A stretch of DNA of 64,000 nt from contig NC_087072.1 in the NCBI RefSeq assembly GCF_026151205.1, positions 10,764,169 to 10,828,168 on the forward strand. The letters are read 5' to 3'. The DNA is from Bolinopsis microptera. Lineage: Eukaryota; Ctenophora; Tentaculata; Lobata; Bolinopsidae. The translations under genes and the position numbers were made by a program. The notes beneath the pieces are model-generated. The model was not told where the DNA came from. It saw nothing but the letters and a program-made list of their open reading frames with translations, and did no database searches. Below, piece by piece: positions 10,001-20,454 of this stretch (positions are counted from its first letter, which is position 1; each line of letters opens with the position of its first letter).

Positions 10001-11141
10001 TGGGTATTTTTTGTGAAAAACAAACTAGGACCAGTGACCGAACTTTTGAGGGGGTCCCGGACCCCAACCGCCAAATGGTACCCACGGGGCAGCCACGCCC
10101 ATATTTGGTCCAAATTAGGGCCAATTTAGCCAAATACCCTGAACATGCCCAAAACCCAGGTTTATGGTGCTCTACTTGCTCTAAAAATTTGGCGGCCAAA
10201 TTCTGAATTTTGCCATGCACATTTTGGAATTTGGCCGCCAAATTTTGTTGGAGGCCTAAATTAAAAATCGGCTTCCTAAAATAAGGTCGAAATGCGATTT
10301 AGAGTCGATTCCGAAAATTTCATGCAAAAATTTTGAAAACTGATTCGCAGTGCTCACATGTCACGGCCTGTACTGCGCGAACGACAGAAATATCTTGCTT
10401 CTGAAATTTTGGCTTTAGTAATTAAGAAATGCCTCCAGCTGCACCTAAGAATTTCTCAACAACTGTGGCTGTGTGCACGGCGTACTGTATATGTGGTTGA
10501 AATTGAAATTTGAATTTATTTATGAATATAACATTATGTATTGATTGTTTTGTGGTAAATACAAATTTTTCTTTCTTAAAAATTTTTTCTTTCTTGATTG
10601 AGTTATTTCCAAATTGATGAAATCAATTCCGCGAATATCGCGAACGAAGATACAAGCAATTTTGTTCATTTTTTGGGGTATTTTCGCCTTAGTATCCACA
10701 TTTAAACAGATATAAAGCTATAACTTACAGAGAATATGTAGTTTAGGCCTACCTTTCATATAAAGTTAGTCTAATCCAAAAATATTGATATTTGACCAAT
10801 TTATGGGACGAAATCTACCAAATTTGGTGCGTATGCCCAAATATGGGCATATGTGATATGGTTTTTGGCTCGTAACTCATTCATTTTTGTCCAATCTTGA
10901 TGACATTTCATATACGAGTTCAGGAGACCACCAGCTACAAGTAGAGTACCATAAACCTGGGTTTTGGGCATGTTCAGGGTATTTGGCTAAATTGACCCTA
11001 ATTTGGACCAAATATGGGCGTGGCTGCCCCGCGGGCACCGTTTGGCGGTTGGGGTCCGGGACACCCTCAAAAGTTCGGTCACTGGTCCTAGTTTGTTGGT
11101 CAACTGCTATCTTGAATTCAACTTTCACAAAAAAATACCCA
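10001..11141. mobile_element. 1.1-kb inverted-repeat element
   Basis: Sequence from 10001 (TGGGTATTTTTTGTGA) to about 10185 is the reverse complement of about 10930-11141 with few differences. The arms share the AACTAGGACCAGTGACCG and CATGCCCAAAACCCAGG blocks. The centre (10190-10930) holds no recognisable transposase. Open frames on both strands in the arms are mirror images of each other and are not genes. This is a MITE or fold-back DNA element of unknown superfamily. Confidence 0.75.
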
Positions 11142-11239
11142 CAAAAAGTTCAAGAATGGTGTCGTGATCTTAATCAGTTAAGTGATATAGCATCATGCAT
11201 CAAGAGAACCTCATATAGCATACAGTGCATACGTGTATG

Positions 11240-12330
11240 GGCTTAGTAAAAGATGGAACTGTGTGTGCAGAACTACCCCAGGAGTGGCAGATAGGCTTAA
11301 TCCTCTGGAACAAGTAACACGTGATGAGTTTATCCCAGCTATAATCAACAGACTTTTTAGCTGCACTGATGAACTAAGGAACATAATGGCTCTACCGCCA
11401 AGATATGAATGATTAGGTATTCCAGTTATGATGGACATGGCAGATTGAGAGTACTATATTCTCCTGTAAAGCTACAAAACATCTAAAAGAAGCCATTCTC
11501 AAGCAGGTAGACAACTACACAGAGGACTGGAAACACAGCAGAACCCAGGAGCTTGAGTCAACACCACTGGCAAAGTTCATGTTCCAACTAGCTGCTGAGA
11601 AAGGGGCAAGTGCTTGGTTAACAGCACTACCTTTAAAAGAGTATGGATATCTGATGAATAAACAACAGTTCTCAGATGCAATAGCTCTCAGATATAACCT
11701 GAACTTAGAGGATAGCCCTAAGACATGTACGTGTGGCCAGAAATACTCTGCAAACCATGCGCTCATCTGCAAACTTGGTGGGTATGTGTCACTGCGGCAC
11801 AACTCGTTTAGAGACACCTTTGCAGAACTAATGAGAACTATGAAATACAAGGATGTGCAGACTGAGCCAGTTCTTCTTCCAGTTGATGGTTTAGAGTAAC
11901 CTCAGGGAACAGTCCTAGGAGACCAAGCTAGGCTGGACATTTCTGCAAGATCGATTTGGAATGCTTCAGAGAGGGCATATTTTGATGTAAGGGTATTCCA
12001 TGCCCCAGCCCCCTCCAATGCAAGCAAATCGATACCAGCAATGTACCAGTCCCATGAAAATGAGAAAAAACAGTGTTACAATGCAAGGGTTCTGGAAGTA
12101 CAGAAAGGAAGCTTCACGCCGTTAGTTTTCTCAGCGCCTGGTGGAATTGGTGGTGAAGCTGAAAGACTAGTAAAGAAGATGGCAGTAAGATGGAATACCA
12201 CACAGGGCAAAAGTATTCAGATGCTGTGGGAATTGGGATACATAAGGAAGCGCCTTCGTTTCGAAATCCTAAGAACAACAGTGATTTATCTACGGGAAGA
12301 CAGAGGTGCGAGAAAGAACTTTGTTGATAT
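11240..12330 (+). pseudogene. R2-type non-LTR retrotransposon, C-terminal remnant
   Basis: One plus-strand frame, broken by a single TAA at 11897, encodes GASAWLTALPLKEYG, a zinc-knuckle-like CTCGQKYSANHALIC, then YVSLRHNSFRD, then ARLDI and AYFDVRVFHAPAPS, ending in KRLRFEILRTTVIYLR. The order CCHC-like knuckle, RHN, R-D and FFDVRV-like is the pattern of the restriction-like endonuclease domain at the C-terminus of R2/R4/NeSL-type elements. Upstream (11240-11460) further fragments (FIPAIINRLF, ALPPRYE) lie in other frames. The reverse-transcriptase part is absent, so this is a truncated dead copy. The family assignment is from memory. Confidence 0.7.
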
Positions 12331-12393
12331 AAATAGTTTAGGTTTGAATTTGGAGCCACAAGGCTGAAGGCCAAGGTCGATTTTCAAATTTGT

Positions 12394-12454
12394 CTCCCAA
12401 TATTTGAGATGGGGGACATATTGATTTTTTGAAGGGTTGTTTTTATATAGGGTC
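12394..12454 (+). repeat. Dispersed repeat, partner of 7740-7800
   Basis: Reverse-complement copy of the repeat at 7740-7800, lying directly after the retrotransposon remnant. The two copies together bracket 7.74-12.45 kb, but neither has an obvious target duplication, so a single 4.7-kb element is not claimed. Confidence 0.6.
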
Positions 12455-12710
12455 ATGGTGACAATTATGTGTATATTGTTTGAATAATTTACTTTTAAAA
12501 AACATCTAGCCCTAGGAACCTCCTGTATTACATTATAACATACATTGGCCAAACTTAACCCCTCCAAAAGTGTAGTTGTGGCCTTTAATTTTCATTCCCT
12601 CATTGACCATATGAATTGGTAGGTTCGTGATCTCATCACTCGAACAAATGCTTTTGACTAACTTATATAATTACTGCAGGGTCAGGTTTCATGACAGATC
12701 TGTCGACAAA

Positions 12711-14414
12711 ATGGCCCTTAATCAGGTGAGTGTCCCTACTGACTTTGGAAGACGGCACATTGGAGCTCCAAGTGATGGAGACCTTACCTTCAACCTCGGA
12801 GAGGGGGTTAAGACAATAAAAGCTGACTCAAACATTCTGTCCCTGAACAGTCCTGTAATCCATCACTTGACCACAGAACTTCAGCAGACGTGCCTGGAAG
12901 CAGATGATTTCAGTAGGGAGGCAGTGGATTGTTTCATCGAGGCTTGCTATACGGGGAAAGTGGAGGCATTGAACCAGGACAACTTCAGAGACGTGAACAA
13001 GATGGGTCACGTATTTCAGGTTGACTGGCTGAGTGCCAAATGTAATGAGTACTTTGTAGCATATGTGGAGGGATTGAGTAACTGGTCCGCAAGCTACTTG
13101 GATATTTTGTTTGCGGTAAGTGAGGCACTTTATGTAGTGATTGCTATCAAGAAAAATGAGTTCTACGATGTTGCAGTTACGAAGTTGAGCTCCATTTCTA
13201 CATTTGCTAGGAACAATTTCGTTAAACAGTACCTTCCTGATATCACATCATCTTCTAAACTTCAACTAGATTTTTGTGTGGCTGTAGTTAAATCTGATGT
13301 TCAAGTTTTGGCGGAGCTACTGGCAAAGCATCTCAAGGAGAGAGGTTATGGTAGTTTTGGTGAAAACTGCAAATATCTTCTGACTCAAATTGATTTGCAG
13401 AATTCTGAGGGAAGAGTTCTTGATATTCACTCGAAATTATTTGCTGTGTTAGAGGATCTAGAAAGTAGCACTGATACTGACCTGAAACTTCTTCGATATC
13501 TGTACAAGCAGAATTCTAAGCAGAATTCTAAGCAGATCGAGCAGCTTTCTGAGAAGTCTCACAAAGACTTAACACTTCTTCACTATAAATACGAGCAACT
13601 TTCCGATCAGTACAAGCAGTCTGAAAGCAACTCTAAACTGCTCCAAAGTCGGCCTTTACTTAATTCTCTTGGCTTCACATCTCTTCCGATATATTATGAT
13701 GACCGAATCAATTTGATATTTGAGAAGCTAGCTACAAGTCTTGAAGTAGATTCCATGTATTCATTGTTTGATGCCTTGTGGACTACTATCATTCATCATT
13801 GGGATGTTATTCCAACACATGAGGAACTCTTAGCTGTAAAAAAGAAACGAGGTTGGGGTAAGATGAACCGGCGTTACCTTGAAAGGATCTATAAATGTTA
13901 TCATCGGTCAAGGGATTTGGTTGATATTTTCATGGAATCTGACGAGCTAGTTTCAAGGGAGACTGAATTAAAAACTACTGCTATCTGTGAATATCCTGCC
14001 TCTCAGTTTGTAGACCAATTCTTTCTCTGTAACAAGGATATTAGGTTTTCCATCAATGGTGAGCAATTTGTGCTATCAATAACAACTGCACATGATACAG
14101 CTGAACAACCAGATAAATTTTGTGCAAAATGGCATTCGTTTGGAAGAAAGTGTCACCTCCAGTTTGCTTTAGAAATCGGAACACTATTCCCAATTACGTG
14201 GTTTGGTCAACCGACCTGGAAAAGCACTATAGAAGATGGAGTATCTACTAATGAATGGGAATGGGGAAATGTTTATTTCAGAATCCCCTCGGTCCTTTCC
14301 AAATCTAGAGTCAACTCGTATTTTAGTATTGGTTCTTTTATTTGTGGACAGACGGATTGCTGCCGCATAGGTAAAGACAATTTATGCAGACTTGTCGTCT
14401 TTGAAATTAATTAG
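12711..14414 (+). CDS. BTB/POZ-domain protein with a long C-terminal domain of unknown function
   Basis: A single frame gives 567 residues from the ATG at 12711. This start is preferred to the in-frame ATG 28 codons earlier because the broken copy at 18350 begins at the same ATG and because GDLTFNLGEGVKTIKADSNI is the usual start of a BTB fold. BTB spans about residues 20-120 (with SREAVDCFIEACYTGKVEAL), followed by a BACK-like helical region (about 125-235). A Gln/Lys/Ser-rich segment (about 255-320; YKQNSKQNSKQ, YEQLSDQYKQSES) could be a coiled coil. The C-terminal region (about 325-567, with FSINGEQFVLSITTA and FPITWFGQP) was not recognised. BTB proteins dimerise and often act as cullin-3 adaptors; no Kelch or MATH domain is visible to name a substrate. 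Two broken copies follow it. Confidence 0.8.
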   Translation: MALNQVSVPTDFGRRHIGAPSDGDLTFNLGEGVKTIKADSNILSLNSPVIHHLTTELQQTCLEADDFSREAVDCFIEACYTGKVEALNQDNFRDVNKMGHVFQVDWLSAKCNEYFVAYVEGLSNWSASYLDILFAVSEALYVVIAIKKNEFYDVAVTKLSSISTFARNNFVKQYLPDITSSSKLQLDFCVAVVKSDVQVLAELLAKHLKERGYGSFGENCKYLLTQIDLQNSEGRVLDIHSKLFAVLEDLESSTDTDLKLLRYLYKQNSKQNSKQIEQLSEKSHKDLTLLHYKYEQLSDQYKQSESNSKLLQSRPLLNSLGFTSLPIYYDDRINLIFEKLATSLEVDSMYSLFDALWTTIIHHWDVIPTHEELLAVKKKRGWGKMNRRYLERIYKCYHRSRDLVDIFMESDELVSRETELKTTAICEYPASQFVDQFFLCNKDIRFSINGEQFVLSITTAHDTAEQPDKFCAKWHSFGRKCHLQFALEIGTLFPITWFGQPTWKSTIEDGVSTNEWEWGNVYFRIPSVLSKSRVNSYFSIGSFICGQTDCCRIGKDNLCRLVVFEIN

Positions 14415-14589
14415 TAATAGTATCAGCGTAAGTTGATACGTTTACTAGTTGATTATACTGTTCTTATACACAAGTAGTCGGCTTAATACTTCCCTCGTAA
14501 TTTTACGTTAGTCATATTAGTTATTATATATCAGCTACACTATAAGGTCTACCCTATCCTTAGAGTGGTTGATTATCTTTTTTATCTTT

Positions 14590-15014
14590 GCTCCGTATAG
14601 CTGACGTTGCGAGTTGAGCTCCATTTCTACATTTAATAGGAACAATTTCGTTAAACAGTACCTTCCTGATATCACATCATCTACTAAACTTCAACTAGAT
14701 TTTTGTCTGGCTGTAGTTAAATCTGATGTTCAAGTTTTGGCGGAGCTACTGGCAAAGCATCTCAAGGTGAGAGGTTATGGTAGTTTTGATGAAAACTGCA
14801 AATATCTTCTGACTCAAATTGATTTGCAGAATTCTGAGGGAAGAGTTCTTGATATTCACTCGAACTTATTTGCTGTGTTAGAGGATCTAGAAAGTAGCAC
14901 TGATGCTGATTTTATTTGTATAAAGTACACGCGAAATGCTAAGCAAAGTCAGATCAGTATATTACCAATTCCTCTCAACCACAAAACGTATAGAAAATAT
15001 TGTGACGTAGTCAG
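14590..15014 (+). pseudogene. BTB-family copy 2, 5' fragment
   Basis: The part from about 14605 to 14915 is nearly identical at the DNA level to 13180-13490 of the intact BTB gene (SISTFNRNNFVKQYLPDITS through LEDLESSTDAD). It lacks the BTB domain itself and runs into unrelated sequence after 14915. The near identity implies a recent segmental duplication. The copy is cut at 15014 by the hAT element, and the rest of the gene resumes at 17106. Confidence 0.85.
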
Positions 15015-15264
15015 TAGGGTTGCCATTATCAGTACCAAATTTTTTATCGCGATAATCGATAATTTTTTCAAAATTATCGCGATAATATCGGTTATCGGCG
15101 ATAAATTTGGCAATATAATTGAAGTAATATTTGTATGCACTCTGCATACTTGAATTATGCTCATGTGTTATGTTGCATCTTGTGATGATTACTTTGTTAA
15201 AGAATCAATTGCAATATTGCCCTTTTATTTAACAAGCCCATATTTCATACTCATAGACAAAATA

Positions 15265-16200
15265 TGTTCTTAAAGACTTATTGCTTCTAGCAAAATTTAA
15301 AAAAGAAATCAGCATATCTCACTTTAGTGAGGAGCCTATTTGAGCATTGCTCGGTTATATGGAGACCAGTCACAAAATCCCAGATAAGCAAGCTGGAGGG
15401 CCTCCAAAAGCGTGCTATTAAGTGGATTCTTCACGAGGAGTATATGAGTTATCCACCATCCACATACATTCAAAAATGCAGACAGCTGAAGATTATGCCG
15501 ATTGAAGACCGCTTTGACTTCTTGGATCTCATCTTCTTCTTTAAAATTGTGAAGCAACATATACCTGTCACTTTACCCTCATATTTGCAACCATTTCAAG
15601 GCCACTCAAGGCTCAGAAATAGTCACATGGACTCTCTATGTTTTGTAAGCTCTATCTCACCTCGAGCAAGCTCCAACGCTTTTGCCAAGAATTTCTTCTA
15701 TAGGACCCACACTAAGTGGAATCACATTCCTCTAGATATCCGTGAGATAGAGAGTATCACTGATTTTAAAAGTAAACTTTCCACTTACATGTGGGGGAAA
15801 ATTATCCCGGTGGATTCGGACTCTGAACTTGACTATTCAATAGAAACAAATCCGTAAAATAGTTTATTCAAGATTATCTATTCTTGCTGTCTGCATTCAC
15901 ATATTTCTCAATTTCATCTCACAGCACAATATTTTATGAATTGATTGAATGGGTGTGTGATTTTGTTTAAAGTAACTTATTACAATTTTATAAGGGCCCA
16001 TGCTTGTGCAGGAGCTGCATTTGCACTCAATATCTGTGTTTTGGTGACCCTCAGGTCCTTTGGTTACATACATTTTGTCCGAGACAATTTCAACTTTGAC
16101 AATCCATGCTTAGAGGACAATATTATATTTAACTAATTCATTGTGTAAACTTGTATGTAATTGACTGATTTGAAAGATTTCAATAAAAAATATGCACGAC
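15265..16200 (+). pseudogene. LINE ORF2 C-terminal fragment and 3' end, nested in the hAT element
   Basis: The frame ending with a stop at 15857 encodes SAYLTLVRSLFEHCSVIWRP, then KLEGLQKRAIKWIL, and a FSSFAK-like tail region (NAFAKNFFYRTHTKWNHIPL). This is the region after the reverse-transcriptase domain in jockey/CR1-like elements and matches the corresponding part of the LINE at 62.1 kb. One in-frame stop lies near 15277. The 3' UTR runs to about 16200 with an AATAAA near 16182. The copy is 5'-truncated and dead. Confidence 0.82.
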
Positions 16201-16494
16201 GTATTTATTTGATAGTATCAGTTTCCTGCCTGTTAGCTGTGAACAGATCTATCTCCCGAGCAAGGGTATCTGTCCTTGCTACCGTAGTCGAATCGCTGCC
16301 CTAATGTAGGTCTGATAATTCTTTTGTCAGCGGGATAGGATTGGAATCTGGCATCTGAAGTTGTAGGAGTCCAACGATACGAAGTGAAGGTTCTTTCTCT
16401 TGGCATATCGTGTACGTAGCTTATCGAGAAGGGTTCGAGAAAGTGGCGAGTCTTATATTTCAGATATCTTCTAGCTTTACTTGCTGTCAATAAA

Positions 16495-16770
16495 CTAAAT
16501 AATCACTTCTGCTTGAGCGAGCTTGCTGTCTCTTTTACACAAAGACTCAGTTACAATCTTGAACGGTGCGAGAGTCTTGGTAATGTCTTTAGCTAACTCA
16601 GTCTCTTCTACATCCAGTTTTAGATTGCCTAGCTCCAAGTCATCTAAAATTCTGTGCACTGCATAAGTTATCCGGTCATATCTCTCCAACATACTGCACA
16701 GCGAGCTCCAACGGGTTTTGTAGTTTCGTTGCAGTCTGAGTTCCTTTTCGTGCAATTCAACAAACAACAA
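16495..16770 (-). pseudogene. hAT transposase fragment
   Basis: A 91-residue frame contains NYKTRWSSLCSMLERYDRI followed by a helical stretch and TKTLAPFKIVTESLCKRDS. The TRW-S...MLERL and L-x-PF-x-x-AT-x-x-L pattern is the core of hAT transposases just before the C-terminal dimerisation domain. The DDE residues and the BED finger are missing, so this is a remnant of the transposase of the surrounding element. Confidence 0.78.
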
Positions 16771-17105
16771 TAACTACGTCTGACCATACAACCTCCAAGT
16801 TACCTACTAGATGCGATAACGCAACATTTCAATGTTCACTTCCACAAATTCATACACACTACACAGTACACACTACACAGCACGTCAGCAGACCATCACA
16901 CTGAAAATTATGCTAGCACTGAGTTTTAACTTAACAAACAGAGAAATAGATTCGAAAAATATGTTGAATTTTGGCCATGTTACCCTTTAAATAAACATTT
17001 GTTGATTATCGCGATAATTCTCGAAAATTATCGCGATAATCGATAACGATTTTTGGGAAATTATCGCCGATAATTATCGGCCGATAATATCGGTTGGCAA
17101 CCCTA

Positions 17106-17910
17106 GTAGTCAGATGGTGAAACAATGTTTGAAAAAATGGCCTCCAGTTCTGAAGTGAATTCAATATATTCGTTTTTTGATGCTCTTTGGTGTTCAGAAA
17201 TTTGTTACCACAGTTCAAAGCCTTTACTCCGTATTATGCTAGAGGAGAGGAGAAACCAGAATTAATACAACAGACCGTAGCTGTGAAGGAGGAAAGAGGA
17301 TGGGGTAAGATAAACCACGATTACCTGAGAGGATATATACTGGATTCAGTAGGACAAGAGGATATGGTCAAAAGTTTCAGAAATACTGAGGAGCTTGTTT
17401 CAAGTGAAACAAAGTTAAGAACAACAATTATCTATGAATACTCTGTTTCTGAATTTGGGAAACGAATCTTTAAATTCGCAATGACAGTGATATTCGATTT
17501 ATCGTCAATGGAGAGCAATTCATGCTGTCTATAACAGCTGCAAAATATACTGAGGCGGACAAGTTCAGTGCGAAATGGTACTCACTAGGTAGGAAGTGCA
17601 AACTTCATTTTGCTTTAGAAGCAAAAGTTTCTTATCTATCTGAAGAATGGAGACTATTCCCCATCACCTGGTTTGGTGCTCCTAGCTGTGGTATCACTGA
17701 TAGGTATTGGAACTGACTGGGGAATATGCGGTTTCATGAGCAAGCTAGAGATATGCCTGGGACGACGGGCGATTTGGGCGGAGTGATACTATTGTCAGAT
17801 GGGAAAAGATTTGTTTTACAAAAGAAGGGTACAGATCAACAGAAGAGGAGGATAACTTTAAAATCCTTGATGATGCGTTGTGCAGGCTTGTAGCATTTGA
17901 AATCAATTAG
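17106..17910 (+). pseudogene. BTB-family copy 2, 3' fragment
   Basis: After the second GTAGTCAG the BTB-family C-terminal region resumes: FEKMASSSEVNSIYSFFDAL, then KEERGWGKINHDYLRGYI, ETKLRTTIIYEYSVSEF, and an ending LCRLVAFEIN with stop at 17910. Several frameshifts break it (for example near 17200, 17490 and 17710). It is more diverged from the intact gene than the 5' fragment. Confidence 0.82.
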
Positions 17911-18243
17911 TTCCCTCAACGAACACCTCTTGATAGAACTTTGAATAACAACTCTCGATGGTTTGTATTACTTAATCTTACGAGTTACGACATACTTCTA
18001 TAAACTCAATCTCTGCTTTGTGTTTCACCTCCTTCCATGCCTCATTTAAAAATTTCTTCAGATATTTCTCATCTTTTTATGACCCTGTCATTCACCCAGT
18101 CTTCAACCTTGTTCACCTTGTTTTGCTAAAACATGTTATATCAATTATTCTTACATTTGATCGAAAAAAGATTGGTTTTACTTTAGTATCAAAATTTCGC
18201 CTGTATTCTAAAATCGTTTTAATTTTATAAAATTCTGCCGCTC

Positions 18244-18293
18244 TTGTGTTGAAAAAAGCCTTGTGTTGAAAAAAAGCCTTGTGTTGAAAAAAA
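18244..18293. repeat. Short tandem repeat (three units)
   Basis: Three consecutive units of TTGTGTTGAAAAAAGCC type, about 16-17 bp each, just upstream of the third BTB-family copy. Confidence 0.7.
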
Positions 18294-18349
18294 CCTTTTA
18301 CCCACAGTTAATGTCAATACTTTACCAGGGTTAGAAGAGTCTTCATAAC

Positions 18350-19071
18350 ATGGCCCTCAATAAAGTTCAGGCTGACTTTGGAAGACGCCACATTGGAGAT
18401 CCTAGTGATGGAGACCTTACTTTCAACCTCGGACAGAACTTCACCAGGTTGAGTGACTGAGTGCTAAATGTAAAGAGTGAAACACCTTGAAAAGAGCCGC
18501 TATATGGTAGTTTTTATGAAAATTGTAGATAATATCCTCTAAGCCAAACTGATTTGAAGAGTTCCGAAGGACGAATTTTTGATGTTCATTCCAAATTATT
18601 TGCTGTTCTGGACAACCTTGCCGGTTTCCGCCGGCTCACGGAGTTTTTTCAGACTTGTCCAAGAATCTGATAAGCTTCAAGGAACAAGGGTTAAAAACCA
18701 CCACTATCTGTAAATATCCTGCTTCTGAGTTTGTGGAGAATATCTTTAGCAGTAACAAGGATATAAAGTTTCTCGTCAACGGTGAGCAGTTTGTGATATC
18801 ATGCTATCAAAATAACAACTGCAAAGTACATATAGGTAGTGACACTGATAAATTCATTGCAAGATGGTGGATTGTGGACGAAAGCTTAAGCTACACGTTG
18901 GAAAGTATGTACAAATATGCTGGGATATGGGAAATATTTCTCATCACATGGTCCTTAGCAGAAGCAGCAGCATGTGCAGACACCACGGTAACTTGCGATT
19001 TCATTGGTAAACTGTGGAACTGGGAAACGTTTTATTTTCACAAGGGTGAATCATACAGATATAATATATGA
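18350..19071 (+). pseudogene. BTB-family copy 3, internally deleted
   Basis: It starts with the same ATG and first 28 or so codons as the intact gene (DFGRRHIGDPSDGDLTFNLG). It then jumps through short pieces of the middle (GYGSF-like and VHSKLFAVL-like) to the C-terminal domain at about 18655 (EYPASEF-like, NKDIKFLVNGEQFVIS) and ends near 19071. Large deletions and frameshifts make it non-functional. Confidence 0.8.
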
Positions 19072-20317
19072 AATGAAATGAGCTATTTATATCCCGCTAT
19101 ATCAAAAACACAAGGAAGGTGGTTAACCATGTCAGAGCGGCTGACTGTGAGTGATGTGAGCAAAAGTGTAAATGTGAGCAAAAGTATAATTGAGGTGATT
19201 CATATATAATATAATATAATAATATGAAAAAATTTTGGACTTTTTAATTTATTATTCAATTTTTCAATGTTTCAACGGATTTCAAAGTTTTTCAAAACGA
19301 GTCTGTACTTGAAGGTATTTGATTTTAATTGAATGTATTCAGATCAGGTATTTAAATGCATGGTACTCATAATATAATTTTGTCGTAATTTATGGTGGGT
19401 TGTGGTGGGGAGGTAATCCATATCATATCGCTTAAAATATTGCACAAGAAAGTCTGTAGAAAGTTCAACGAGGTTGAAAAATTTTAGCAACGTTTTGTAA
19501 AACAACATTATTAGCTTATTATTTAAGCTTTTTTATGCCTATTTCAAGAGTTATATCAGTTTTCGTAGAGATAATATGGATCACCTCCCGCAATTGCCCA
19601 CGTTTTATGTCGAAAGTTATATTATATGCAAGTCACAAAGATAAAGATATTGAAAGCAGTGAGCGAGTGGCTACTAGCTGGATATTTTCTGCCTGAAAAC
19701 TTCATGGTGAGGTTATAAGATAACCAGTGATCCACCAAAGATTACTGAACCAATTATGAACCTCTTCTTCCTTTCTTTACGGTAATTTCGGATCAGCCGG
19801 TTTCAAAGAATGTAAAAACAAATGGTTGCACAGTACATGACTTTTCGTCCACAGATGGCACGTAAATTCTCTTATCTGGAAACATGATACCGTCTCAGAC
19901 TAACAAATTAACGTTATACTCAGTCAGCCGAGCCTCATCTTTCAATCTCTTTTGTTTGCTACATATAGATATCTGATGATTTATCAGTATCATCTTCCCT
20001 TCATGGTTGATTGTTAACTAGAATGTGTGTTTGATTGATGAATATGATCACAAGAATTTGTCGTGATAAGAAAATGTGATGGAACGCGTGACAGTCGAAT
20101 CAAAGTTTATTGAACAAAGTTTGGCATCGTTCTTGCATTTCAATTTCATTTATTTGCGCGCGCTAGTTTATCTTTGAATCGGCTAGTATTTACGTGAGAA
20201 GTGTTGTGTGTAAATTTCTGAGCCGTTTCCGGACCAGACTTCAATACCTCAAAGTTACATGTTCTATACAAACAAATCACAATAAAGTGTTAATTAACCG
20301 CTCTAACTGTCCCAGAC
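19072..20317. other. Intergenic; upstream region of the ankyrin gene
   Basis: AT-rich with short runs (ATATAATATAATATAATAAT near 19205). The last few hundred bases should contain the promoter and 5' UTR of the plus-strand gene that starts at 20318. No clear TATA box or factor site is claimed. Confidence 0.35.
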
Positions 20318-20454
20318 ATGTCAGATAGTTGTGCCAAGTGCTGCGAGCTGAAGAAGGAGTGCCGGTGTGGAAGATGTGCCTCCTGTGAAGCTGACATCGG
20401 TTCCGACAACAAACAACTCATGACTATCTTCAAGAAACGCAAGATATTCTGCAG
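20318..20454 (+). CDS. Cys-rich zinc-finger/ankyrin protein, exon 1
   Basis: The ATG at 20318 opens a 45-codon exon ending TTC TGC AG with donor GTATGT. It is strongly Cys-rich: CAKCCELKKECRCGRCASC, followed by a linker and KKRKIFCR. The exon ends in phase 2, and the exon at 52830 begins with one base that completes Arg and continues HCNLPLCGKC. Joined, KRKIFCRHC...CGKC...CSSC resembles the second half of a FYVE- or RING-like zinc finger, where an RxxxCRxC signature is followed by CxxC. The family was not identified. Later exons lie about 32 kb downstream, so the link is an inference from phase and domain continuity. Confidence 0.65.

Larger units (their letters stand above)
15015..17105. mobile_element. 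hAT-superfamily DNA transposon, degenerate, with 8-bp target duplication
   Basis: The element begins TAGGGTTGCCA at 15015 and ends TTGGCAACCCTA at 17105. GTAGTCAG is present immediately outside both ends (15007-15014 and 17106-17113), a perfect 8-bp target duplication. Subterminal repeats of ATCGCGATAATCGATAA type lie inside each end in opposite orientation. TIRs of the (C/T)AGGGTTGCCA type with 8-bp duplications are diagnostic of hAT elements, and a transposase fragment at 16495-16770 supports this. A LINE fragment is inserted inside. The element splits a BTB-family copy. Confidence 0.92.

Noticed and set aside
10000-11246. Several 68-119-codon frames on both strands
   Set aside because: They are mirror images created by the inverted-repeat arms of the element, not genes.
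7740-12454. Single 4.7-kb transposon bounded by the inverted dispersed repeat
   Set aside because: The 61-bp copies are diverged, have no target duplications, and the interior consists of unrelated elements in several orientations.
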